Shown piece by piece: positions 8,692 to 15,284 of a stretch of 64,000 nucleotides of DNA. Under the pieces are notes generated by a model that saw nothing but the letters and a program-made list of their open reading frames with translations, was not told where the DNA came from and made no database searches. Source of the stretch: Streptomyces sp. NBC_01431. Lineage in GTDB: Bacteria > Actinomycetota > Actinomycetes > Streptomycetales > Streptomycetaceae. The DNA lies in assembly GCF_036231355.1 (NCBI RefSeq), contig NZ_CP109496.1:6510001-6574000 (forward strand), read 5' to 3'. Each line of letters opens with the position of its first letter. Within the stretch, counting starts at the first letter, position 1. A program made the position numbers and the translations under genes.

Positions 8692-8719
8692 TTGTGGTAC
8701 GGGAGTGGGGCCGTAGAGT
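8692..8719 (+). promoter_or_regulatory. Promoter of the FKBP lipoprotein gene
   Basis: TTGTGG (8692-8697), 16-bp spacer, TAGAGT (8714-8719): a good match to Streptomyces housekeeping promoters. It is located between the pafA terminator and the FKBP gene start at 8757. Confidence 0.6.
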
Positions 8720-8756
8720 GGCCGCTCCGACCATTCCAGCTACCCCGAGGACCACT

Positions 8757-9767
8757 GTGCGACGCCGACTTGCTGCCGCGCTCATCGTGCCGGCCCTGAT
8801 GCTCACCGCGGCCTGCGGAGGAGGTGGCGACAGCGCGAAGAAGAAGGACGCCTCCGCCTCCCCCTCCGACTCGGCGTCGCAGCCCGCCGCTCCCAAGCCG
8901 GTGTCCGACGCCTCGCCGATGCCCACCGTCGCGGGCGACCTGGGCAAGAAGCCCACGATCACCATCCCCAAGGGCGACCCGAGCGGGAAGTTCGTCGTCA
9001 AGACGCTGACCGCGGGCACCGGCCCCGAGGTCAAGAAGGACGACCTCGCGGTCACGAAGTACACCGGAAAGATCTGGAAGAGCGGCAAGGACCTCGCCGG
9101 TTCCTACGACCAGGGCGGCGCGCCCCAGGTCATCCCGGCGGGCTCGCAGACGTACATCCCGGCGTTCAGCGAAGCGGTGCTCGGGCAGAAGGTCGGCAGC
9201 CGCGTCCTCGTCGTCGCCCCGCCGGCCGCCGCGTTCGGCTCCGCGGGCAAGCAGGAGCTGGGCGTCGGGCCCACCGACAACCTGGTCTTCGTGCTCGACA
9301 TCGACAGCGTGATGCCGAAGAAGGTCGAGGGCACCCAGGCCGCGATCCCGTCCAACCTGCCGCAGATCAAGGCGGACAAGGACGAGGCCGCCACGATCAC
9401 CGTCCCGAAGAACGACCCGCCCAAGAGCCTCGTGGACCAGGTCCTCATCGAGGGCAAGGGCGCCGAGGTCAAGAGCGGCCAGACCGTCTTCATGCAGTAC
9501 AGCGGAGCCACCTGGAAGCCGAACGAGGGCCTGCCGCAGGCGAAGCTGTTCGACACCTCCTGGAAGACCGGCGCCCCGTTCTCGACCGTGATCGGCCAGG
9601 GCCAGGTCATCGAGGGCTGGGACAAGGGCCTGGTCGGCAAGAAGGTCGGCAGCCGGGTCCTGCTGGTCATCCCGCCGGAGCAGGGCTACAAGGACAAGGC
9701 CCAGGGCGCCGACATCCCGGCCAACTCGACCCTGGTCTTCGTCGTGGACATCGTCGGAGCAATGTAA
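8757..9767 (+). CDS. Secreted lipoprotein with two FKBP-type prolyl isomerase domains
   Basis: Predicted extracytoplasmic peptidyl-prolyl cis-trans isomerase, 336 aa from GTG 8757 (CCGAGGA upstream). The N-terminus is a lipoprotein signal, MRRRLAAALIVPALMLTAAC, with Cys20 as the lipidated residue, then a Ser/Ala/Lys-rich linker. Two FKBP domains follow (about 75-180 and 235-336). The second retains FSTVIGQGQVIEGWDKGL, the first the degenerate IPAGSQTYIPAFSEAV, suggesting that only the second domain has a full active site. The frame is open back to 8637, but that would bury the lipobox. Next to a cytoplasmic FKBP. Confidence 0.9.
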   Translation: MRRRLAAALIVPALMLTAACGGGGDSAKKKDASASPSDSASQPAAPKPVSDASPMPTVAGDLGKKPTITIPKGDPSGKFVVKTLTAGTGPEVKKDDLAVTKYTGKIWKSGKDLAGSYDQGGAPQVIPAGSQTYIPAFSEAVLGQKVGSRVLVVAPPAAAFGSAGKQELGVGPTDNLVFVLDIDSVMPKKVEGTQAAIPSNLPQIKADKDEAATITVPKNDPPKSLVDQVLIEGKGAEVKSGQTVFMQYSGATWKPNEGLPQAKLFDTSWKTGAPFSTVIGQGQVIEGWDKGLVGKKVGSRVLLVIPPEQGYKDKAQGADIPANSTLVFVVDIVGAM

Positions 9768-9807
9768 GACTGTTCCGGTTGCACATAGCGATTAGTAGGA
9801 GCATTAC

Positions 9808-10179
9808 GTGAGCATCGACAAGCCCGAGATCGACTTCCCCGAGGGCCAGCCGCCGGCGGACCTGGAGATCAAGGAGGTCTGGGAGGGCGACGGCGCCGTC
9901 GCCAAGGCCGGAGACTTCGTCAAGGTCCACTACGTGGGCGTGGCCTTCTCCACCGGTGAGGAGTTCGACGCCTCCTGGAACCGCGGCAACCCGCTGGAGT
10001 TCAAGCTCGGCGCCGGCCAGGTCATCGAGGGCTGGGACAAGGGCATCCAGGGCATGAAGGTCGGCGGCCGCCGCCGGCTGACCATCCCCGCCCACCTCGC
10101 CTACGGCGACCGCGGCGCCGGCAACGCCATCGCCCCGGGCGAGACGCTGATCTTCGTCTGTGACCTGGTCGCCGTCTGA
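9808..10179 (+). CDS. Cytoplasmic FKBP-type peptidyl-prolyl cis-trans isomerase
   Basis: Single-domain 123-aa FKBP without signal sequence. VKVHYVGVAFSTGEEFDASW, FKLGAGQVIEGWDKGIQGMKVGGRRRLTIP and AYGDRGAGNAIAPG carry the aromatic and hydrophobic pocket residues of active FKBPs. Start is GTG 9808 after AGGAG (9796-9800). It follows the lipoprotein FKBP by 40 bp and is probably in the same transcript, ended by the hairpin at 10223-10259. It should catalyse prolyl isomerisation and be FK506-sensitive by family; its substrate is unknown. Confidence 0.93.
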   Translation: MSIDKPEIDFPEGQPPADLEIKEVWEGDGAVAKAGDFVKVHYVGVAFSTGEEFDASWNRGNPLEFKLGAGQVIEGWDKGIQGMKVGGRRRLTIPAHLAYGDRGAGNAIAPGETLIFVCDLVAV

Positions 10180-10222
10180 GACGCATCTCGATCAGTCCTG
10201 AGCGATCGGACCTGATCAGAGC

Positions 10223-10259
10223 GAGGGCCCGTGCCTGCCGGCACGGGCCCTCGGCTTTT
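10223..10259 (+). terminator. Intrinsic terminator after the FKBP pair
   Basis: 13-bp perfect stem, arms 10223-10235 and 10240-10252, TGCC loop, then GGCTTTT. It isolates pafBC from the FKBP genes. Confidence 0.9.
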
Positions 10260-10326
10260 GCCCGGACAGCCCGGGGCGGTACGGTCAGCGGTCGTAGCGC
10301 AATACGAGAGAGGGCGTAGGGCATCG

Positions 10327-11277
10327 ATGGCGATTGCCAAGGCCGAGCGGCTGATGAACCTGGCGCTGTGTCTGCTCGGGACACGGCGTCCGCTCAGCAA
10401 GCGGGAGCTGCGCGCATCCATCGAGGCCTACCTCGAAGCCGGGTCCGACGACTCCTTCAACCGAATGTTCGAGCGCGACAAGGACGACCTGCGCGAACTC
10501 GGCCTGGTCATCGAGACCGTGGAGAACATCGACGGCGAGACCGGCTATCTCGCCCGGCGGGACAGCAACCGGCTGCCCCCGGTACAACTGGACGCCGAGG
10601 AGGCCGCGGCCCTGGGGCTCGCCGCCCGCGTCTGGCAGCAGGCCCGGCTCGCGGGAGCGGCCAGCGGCGCACTCCAGAAGCTCCGCGCCGCCGGTATGCC
10701 GGAAGCCGACAATCCGTATGAGCACAGTGCGATCGAACCGCGCATCCCGGTCCACGAGGCGGCCTTCGAACCCCTCATGCTGGCCTGCCGCGACCGGCGC
10801 CCGGTCGTCTTCGACTACCGCAAGGCCAATGCTGTACGCCCCGAAACCCGGCACGTCGAGCCGTGGGGCCTGGAGTGCTGGCGTGGCCACTGGTACCTGG
10901 CCGGCTGGGACCGTGACCGGGGCGCCGAGCGGGTGTTCCGGCTCAGCCGCATCACCGGCAAGCTCCGCTCCCGGGCGGGCGCCTTCACCGCCCCCGTGCC
11001 CGATGTCGTCACCGTGCGCGAGACCGTGGAGAGCTGGGCGGGGGAGACCGCGACCCGCTCCGCCAGGATCCGGCTGCGGGCCGGGGCCGGCTACCCGCTG
11101 CGCTCCCGCGCCACCTCGGTACGGGAACTCGGCGACGGCTGGGCGGAGTTGGAGATTCCGTACGGGCACGGGCTCGATGCCCACCTGGTGGAATTCGGCC
11201 CCGATGTCGTCGTGCTGGAACCGGCCGACCTGCGGGCCGACGTGATCGACCGGCTGCGCGCCGTGGCCAAGGGCTGA
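10327..11277 (+). CDS. pafB: WYL-domain transcriptional regulator PafB
   Basis: Subunit of the PafBC activator, which in mycobacteria drives the LexA/RecA-independent DNA-damage response. 316 aa from ATG 10327. An N-terminal winged helix-turn-helix (about residues 1-75, with FNRMFERDKDDLRELGL) precedes a WYL domain with GHWYLAGWDRDRGAERVFRLSRI and a C-terminal WCX extension. pafC follows 16 bp later. Conserved synteny with pafA in actinobacteria gave the family its name, although PafBC is not needed for pupylation itself. Candidate target promoters in this same window are described under helY, TetR and the 62739 ORF. Confidence 0.93.
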   Translation: MAIAKAERLMNLALCLLGTRRPLSKRELRASIEAYLEAGSDDSFNRMFERDKDDLRELGLVIETVENIDGETGYLARRDSNRLPPVQLDAEEAAALGLAARVWQQARLAGAASGALQKLRAAGMPEADNPYEHSAIEPRIPVHEAAFEPLMLACRDRRPVVFDYRKANAVRPETRHVEPWGLECWRGHWYLAGWDRDRGAERVFRLSRITGKLRSRAGAFTAPVPDVVTVRETVESWAGETATRSARIRLRAGAGYPLRSRATSVRELGDGWAELEIPYGHGLDAHLVEFGPDVVVLEPADLRADVIDRLRAVAKG

Positions 11278-11293
11278 GGGGGACCGTACGACC

Positions 11294-12268
11294 ATGGCTG
11301 CCAACGCCATCGACCAGACCCGGCGGATGCTGTCGCTGGTGACCTATCTTCGTGAGCGCCCCGGCGCCCGCGTCGCAGACGTCGCCCGTGCCTTCGGCAT
11401 CACCGAGGACGAACTGATCTCCGACCTGGACGTGCTGCCCATGTGCGGCACCAGCTTCCGCGGCGGTGACCTTCTGGACATCGACACCGACGGCGACCGC
11501 ATCTGGTGGCACAACCCGGACGACGTCGCGGAACCGCTGCGCCTGGCCGCCGACGAGGCGACCGCGCTGCTCGTCGCGGCGCGCGCGGTCTCCACGCTGC
11601 CCGGTCTGCGCGAAGGCGACCGGCAGGCGCTGCTGCGCGCCACCGCCAAGCTGGAGGCCGCCGCCGGTGAGGCCGCCGGTGCGAGCTCGCGGCTCTCGGT
11701 CACCTTCGAATCCGAGGGCGGCGTCTTCGCCGAGGTCGACCGGGCGATCTCGGAGCGCCGCCGGCTGTGGGTGAAGTACTACTCGCCCGCGCGCGACGAG
11801 CTCACCGAGCGCGAGGTCGACCCGATCCGGCTCTTCGCCGTCGGCCACACCTATATGGAGGCGTGGTGCCGGCTCTCGGAGGCCCGGCGCACGTTCCGCC
11901 TGGACCGGGTCGCCGAGATCCGCCTGCTCGACGAGGCCTCCGCACCGCCCGAGCTCGAACTGCGCGACCTGTCGGAGGGCCTGGTGCAGCCGTCCGCCGA
12001 GGACCCCGAGGTCGTCGTGGAGGTCGCTCCAGGCGGGCGCTGGGTCGCCGAGTACTACCCGCACGACAGCGCCGAGGAGCTCCCCGACGGGGGCCTGCGG
12101 ATCAGTCTGCGCACGCCCGACCCGGCCTCGCTGCGCCGCCTGGCGCTGCGGCTCGGCCAGGACGGCCGGATCGTCTCGCCCGACGACCTCGCCCAGAGCG
12201 CCCGGCGTGCGGCCCGCGAGGCGCTCGCCGGATACGAGGAAGCTCCCACGTCCGACCACCAGAGCTGA
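11294..12268 (+). CDS. pafC: WYL-domain transcriptional regulator PafC
   Basis: Partner of PafB, 324 aa. The N-terminal helix-turn-helix (RRMLSLVTYLRERPGARVADVARAFGITEDELISDLDVLPMCG, about 9-51) is divergent. The WYL domain (about 150-220) reads LWVKYYSPARDELTEREVDPIRLFAVGHTYMEAWC and so lacks the literal Trp-Tyr-Leu triplet, as is usual for PafC. The C-terminal domain resembles that of PafB. Translated just after pafB, consistent with heterodimer formation. Confidence 0.92.
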   Translation: MAANAIDQTRRMLSLVTYLRERPGARVADVARAFGITEDELISDLDVLPMCGTSFRGGDLLDIDTDGDRIWWHNPDDVAEPLRLAADEATALLVAARAVSTLPGLREGDRQALLRATAKLEAAAGEAAGASSRLSVTFESEGGVFAEVDRAISERRRLWVKYYSPARDELTEREVDPIRLFAVGHTYMEAWCRLSEARRTFRLDRVAEIRLLDEASAPPELELRDLSEGLVQPSAEDPEVVVEVAPGGRWVAEYYPHDSAEELPDGGLRISLRTPDPASLRRLALRLGQDGRIVSPDDLAQSARRAAREALAGYEEAPTSDHQS

Positions 12269-12283
12269 GGAGAGTTGCGGAAC

Positions 12284-12538
12284 ATGTCGGTGCTGCCCGG
12301 TCTTTCCCGCCCCGTGATCCCGGTCCTCTTCAAGGCGGCCTGCCCGCAGTGCCGCGCCCGCTTCGAGCTCGGCGCGGCGGCGCTCCGGCTGGCGATCGGC
12401 GCCAGCCGCCGCACCACCTTCTACTCCTTCACCTGCCCCGAGTGCGGCTCGGCCGTCCGCAAGCCCGCCGGCGAGCGCATCATCGAACTGCTCACCGGCG
12501 GCGGTGTCCGCACCCTCCGCCTCCACTCCACCGTCTAG
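12284..12538 (+). CDS. Small zinc-ribbon protein
   Basis: 84-aa protein with two CxxC pairs, CPQC (about residue 20) and CPEC (about residue 51), that should bind one zinc as a rubredoxin-like knuckle. Between them lies a basic stretch GASRRTTFYSFT. ATG 12284 is chosen because GAGGAGAG at 12267-12274 is properly spaced; the in-frame TTG at 12275 abuts the ribosome site. Conserved company (pafC upstream, tatA downstream) but the function is unknown; a nucleic-acid or protein-binding role is only a guess. Confidence 0.75.
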   Translation: MSVLPGLSRPVIPVLFKAACPQCRARFELGAAALRLAIGASRRTTFYSFTCPECGSAVRKPAGERIIELLTGGGVRTLRLHSTV

Positions 12539-12549
12539 GGTCCGCATCC

Positions 12550-12747
12550 ATGTTCTGGCCGATGACCGCCATCGCCCTCGGTTTCCTCGGGATCGCCGTG
12601 CTCGGCGTCCTCGCCGTCAAGGTGTTCGTCGAGGCGCAACGGCTCGGCCGCCAGGTGGCAGCCACCACAAGCAAGATCAACCGCGCCGCCGAGGACCTGG
12701 AGCGCGCCGCCGTCGATCTCGCGGCCGCCGGGGAAACGCTGAGGTGA
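12550..12747 (+). CDS. Small membrane protein, unknown function
   Basis: 65 aa starting ATG 12550, eleven bases after the zinc-ribbon stop. One N-terminal hydrophobic segment (about residues 5-25, MTAIALGFLGIAVLGVLAVKVF) is followed by a charged helix (QVAATTSKINRAAEDLERAAVDLAAAGETLR) likely to form a coiled coil on the cytoplasmic face. The ribosome site is poor, suggesting coupling to the gene upstream. I do not recognise a family with certainty. The topology resembles DUF948-type proteins. Confidence 0.6.
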   Translation: MFWPMTAIALGFLGIAVLGVLAVKVFVEAQRLGRQVAATTSKINRAAEDLERAAVDLAAAGETLR

Positions 12748-12886
12748 CCGGTGCGCTCCGACGTCGCACGTTTCGGGGCGGTACGCTGCACAACGCGGTC
12801 CAGGCAGCGAGGCACGGTCCGCAAACGGGAGTACGCACGGGGATTGCCCAGCGTTCACCCCTGCGCGTTACGATCGCTGGACGCAA

Positions 12887-12912
12887 GGCGGCCGGACACC
12901 AGTCCGGCCGCC
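12887..12912 (+). promoter_or_regulatory. Strong hairpin in the tatA leader
   Basis: 11-bp perfect inverted repeat, arms 12887-12897 and 12902-12912, ACCA loop, no T tract. It lies between a possible promoter (TTGCCC 12844, TACGAT 12869-12874, long 19-bp spacer) and tatA. It could protect the messenger, act as a weak terminator for upstream transcripts, or both. Nothing else is evident in 12748-12959. Confidence 0.45.
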
Positions 12913-12959
12913 ACCCACAGCCCCCATCCCATGCAGCCTCGGTGAGAAGGTAAACGCTT

Positions 12960-13244
12960 ATGTTCGGAAGGCTCGGCGCCCCCGAGATCATTCTCATCCT
13001 CATCGTCGTCGTCCTGCTGTTCGGCGCGAAGAAGCTCCCGGACATGGCGCGGTCGCTCGGCAAGTCGGCCCGCATCCTCAAGAGCGAGGCCAAGGCCATG
13101 AAGTCCGACGGTCAGCAGACCGCCCCGGCCGACCCGCCGGTCCCGGGCGAGCAGCCGCCGGCGCAGCGCACCATCCAGTCCGCTCCGGGCGATGTGAACA
13201 GCGCGCGTCCGGTGGCCGAGCCGACGGACTCGACGCAGCGCTGA
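12960..13244 (+). CDS. tatA: Sec-independent translocase subunit TatA
   Basis: Pore-forming component of the twin-arginine translocase. 94 aa: short N-terminus, transmembrane helix (EIILILIVVVLLFGAKKLPDMARSLG, about 9-34) with the conserved FG hinge. The amphipathic helix follows (SARILKSEAKAMKS), then a Pro/Gln-rich disordered tail. GAGAAGG precedes the ATG. tatC follows 71 bp later. A Tat substrate candidate is present in the window at 58851. Confidence 0.95.
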   Translation: MFGRLGAPEIILILIVVVLLFGAKKLPDMARSLGKSARILKSEAKAMKSDGQQTAPADPPVPGEQPPAQRTIQSAPGDVNSARPVAEPTDSTQR

Positions 13245-13315
13245 CACCGGGCCGAAGCAGGGCGCTGTTCACCCCCGTGACCAGAGCGACCTGCCGCACG
13301 AGATGAGGACGTGGG

Positions 13316-14269
13316 TTGCTCAAGTCTGCCCGCAAACAACAAAGGGACCCCGAGGGGCGGATGCCGCTCTCGGACCATCTTCGCGAGCTGCGCAACCGGC
13401 TCGCGAAGTCGGTGTTGGCGGTTCTGCTCTGCGCCGTGGTGGCGGCGTTCTACTACAAGCAGATCGTCGAAGTCATCACCGAGCCGATCAAGACCGCGGT
13501 GAACTGCAAGGTCGCCTTCGGCGACCTCGCCAAGCAGGACGGCGGCAAGTGCGGCAACATCACGATGTCCGGCCTCATGGGGCCGTTCACCCTGATGATC
13601 AAGGTGTCGCTGGTCGCCGGCGTCGTGGGGGCGAGCCCGGTCTGGCTCTACCAGCTGTGGGCTTTCGTGGCGCCCGGTCTGCACAAGCACGAGAAGAAGT
13701 ACTCGCTCGGGTTCGTGGCGGCGGGTTTCCCGCTGTTCCTGGCCGGCGGTTACTTCTCGTACCACGTGCTGCCCGCCGCGGCCACGGTGCTGCTCGACTT
13801 CACGCCCGCGGGAGTGGCGAACCTCCTGCCGCTGAACGAGCTCCTCGACCTCGTCACACGCATGATCATCGTCTTCGGCCTCTCCTTCGAGCTGCCGCTC
13901 TTCCTCGTCATGCTCAACTTCAGCGGCATCATCAGCGGCCGCCGCATGCTGGGCTGGTGGCGCGGAATGATCATGGGTGTCACGATCTTCGCGGCGTTCG
14001 CGACGCCGACCGTCGACCCGGTGTCGATGCTCTCGCTCGCCGCCCCGATCGTGCTGCTCTACTTCCTCGCCGTCGGCATCGCCCTGATGAACGACAAGCG
14101 CCGCAAGGAGCGCGCGGACGCGGAGCCAGACGACGACGAGGCCTCCGACCTCGATCTCACCCCCGAGGACGTCGGCGCGGTCGAATCCGTGAGCGCGGTC
14201 GCGGCCCTGCCCGAGCAGGCCGACGGCGGCCGGTCCAGCAAGCTCGGCGGGTACGACGACATCACCTGA
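13316..14269 (+). CDS. tatC: Sec-independent translocase subunit TatC
   Basis: Polytopic receptor for twin-arginine signal peptides, 317 aa with six hydrophobic segments. The N-terminal MPLSDHLRELRNRL is the TatC signature that contacts the signal peptide; FxxxFELPL-like GLSFELPLFL and the ATPTVDPVSM segment also match. The best start is TTG 13316, seven bases after GAGG (13305-13308); no ATG or GTG in frame preserves the signature with a ribosome site. The C-terminal 60 residues are acidic and disordered. Confidence 0.94.
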   Translation: MLKSARKQQRDPEGRMPLSDHLRELRNRLAKSVLAVLLCAVVAAFYYKQIVEVITEPIKTAVNCKVAFGDLAKQDGGKCGNITMSGLMGPFTLMIKVSLVAGVVGASPVWLYQLWAFVAPGLHKHEKKYSLGFVAAGFPLFLAGGYFSYHVLPAAATVLLDFTPAGVANLLPLNELLDLVTRMIIVFGLSFELPLFLVMLNFSGIISGRRMLGWWRGMIMGVTIFAAFATPTVDPVSMLSLAAPIVLLYFLAVGIALMNDKRRKERADAEPDDDEASDLDLTPEDVGAVESVSAVAALPEQADGGRSSKLGGYDDIT

Positions 14270-14271
14270 CC

Positions 14272-14299
14272 TTGACGTGATCGCCGGACCTTGTAGGGT
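14272..14299 (+). promoter_or_regulatory. Promoter of the lipid-kinase gene, giving a leaderless message
   Basis: TTGACG (14272-14277), 16-bp spacer, TAGGGT (14294-14299). The GTG start at 14307 lies seven bases after the -10 box, so transcription should begin at or next to the start codon. It overlaps the gap after tatC. Confidence 0.7.
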
Positions 14300-14306
14300 C
14301 CGGCGG

Positions 14307-15239
14307 GTGACCAGCGAGATCACCCTCTTCGTCAATCCCACCGCGGGACGCGGCCGGGGCGCGCACGCCGCGCAGCCGGCCGCTTCCGCGTTGCGGGCCG
14401 CCGGATTCTCCGTGCGCACCGTCCTCGGTGAGAACGCCGAGGACGCCCTGCGCCGCGCCCGCGAGGCCGTCGAGGACGGGACCGGGGCGCTCGTCACGGT
14501 CGGCGGCGACGGAATGGTCAACCTCGCCCTCCAGGCGGTCGCGGGCACCCGGACCCCGCTCGGCGTCGTCGCTGTCGGCACCGGCAACGACTTCGCGCGC
14601 GCCCTCGGCCTGCCGATACGCGACCCGGTCCGCGCCGGGGAGCTCGCCGCCCGTGCCCTCAAGGGCGCACACATCCGGGACATCGACCTCGGCCGGACCG
14701 ACGGCCGCTGGTTCGCCACCGTGCTCGCCTCCGGCTTCGACTCCCGGGTCAACGACCGTGGCAACCGCATGCGTTGGCCGAGCGGCCGCTTCAAGTACGA
14801 CCTCGCCATGCTCGCCGAACTCGCCTCCTTCAAGCCGATCCCGTACAAGATTGCGCTCGATGACGGCGAGATCCGGGAGATCGAGGCGACGCTCGTCGCC
14901 GTCGGAAACGCCTCCTCCTACGGAGGAGGCATGCGCATCTGCGCCGGCGCGGATCTGACCGACGGCCTCTTCGACGTCACCGTCGTCGGCGACTGCTCGC
15001 GCACGACGCTCATCAAGGTCTTCCCGAAGGTCTACCGGGGCACCCACCTCGGCCACCCCGTGGTCACCACCCACCGCGTCGCCTCGATCACGCTGGCCGC
15101 CGACGGCATCACGGGATACGCCGACGGGGAACGGCTCGGGCCGCTCCCGCTCACCGCGGAGTGTGTACGCGGTGCCGTGCGGGTATTGGCACCCGTACCG
15201 GCGCCCGGCCGGAAGGCCGCCAATCCCGGCCTCCGATAA
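14307..15239 (+). CDS. Diacylglycerol/sphingosine kinase-family lipid kinase
   Basis: Phosphorylates a lipid such as diacylglycerol with ATP; member of the DAGK catalytic-domain family (YegS/DgkB-like). 310 aa from GTG 14307. Nucleotide-binding motifs are VNPTAGRGRG near the N-terminus, GGDGMVN (about residues 70-76) and GTGND (about 91-95); the C-terminal beta-sandwich has YADGERLG. The frame continues upstream to 14277, but the promoter at 14272-14299 excludes that start. It sits between tatC and helY, a position conserved in Streptomyces. Confidence 0.9.
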   Translation: MTSEITLFVNPTAGRGRGAHAAQPAASALRAAGFSVRTVLGENAEDALRRAREAVEDGTGALVTVGGDGMVNLALQAVAGTRTPLGVVAVGTGNDFARALGLPIRDPVRAGELAARALKGAHIRDIDLGRTDGRWFATVLASGFDSRVNDRGNRMRWPSGRFKYDLAMLAELASFKPIPYKIALDDGEIREIEATLVAVGNASSYGGGMRICAGADLTDGLFDVTVVGDCSRTTLIKVFPKVYRGTHLGHPVVTTHRVASITLAADGITGYADGERLGPLPLTAECVRGAVRVLAPVPAPGRKAANPGLR

Positions 15240-15251
15240 AGATCGCGACCT

Positions 15252-15274
15252 CTGTCAGAGGCGGCGGGTAGGCT
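15252..15274 (+). promoter_or_regulatory. helY promoter resembling a PafBC-dependent damage promoter
   Basis: CTGTCAGAGGC (15252-15262), then six bases, then TAGGCT (15269-15274). The known Streptomyces/mycobacterial damage motif is TTGTCAGTGGC-N6-TAGGGT, or TTGTCRGTG-N8-TAnnnT. Nine of eleven upstream bases match at the exact spacing. The helY ATG follows ten bases after the -10 box, without a Shine-Dalgarno, so the leader is only a few bases. Confidence 0.6.
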
Positions 15275-15284
15275 CGAAGACAAG

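Noticed and set aside
10270..10326. PafBC-type motif in front of pafB itself
   Set aside because: The region contains GGTCAGCGG and TACGAG, but neither the TTGTC core nor the correct spacing is present.
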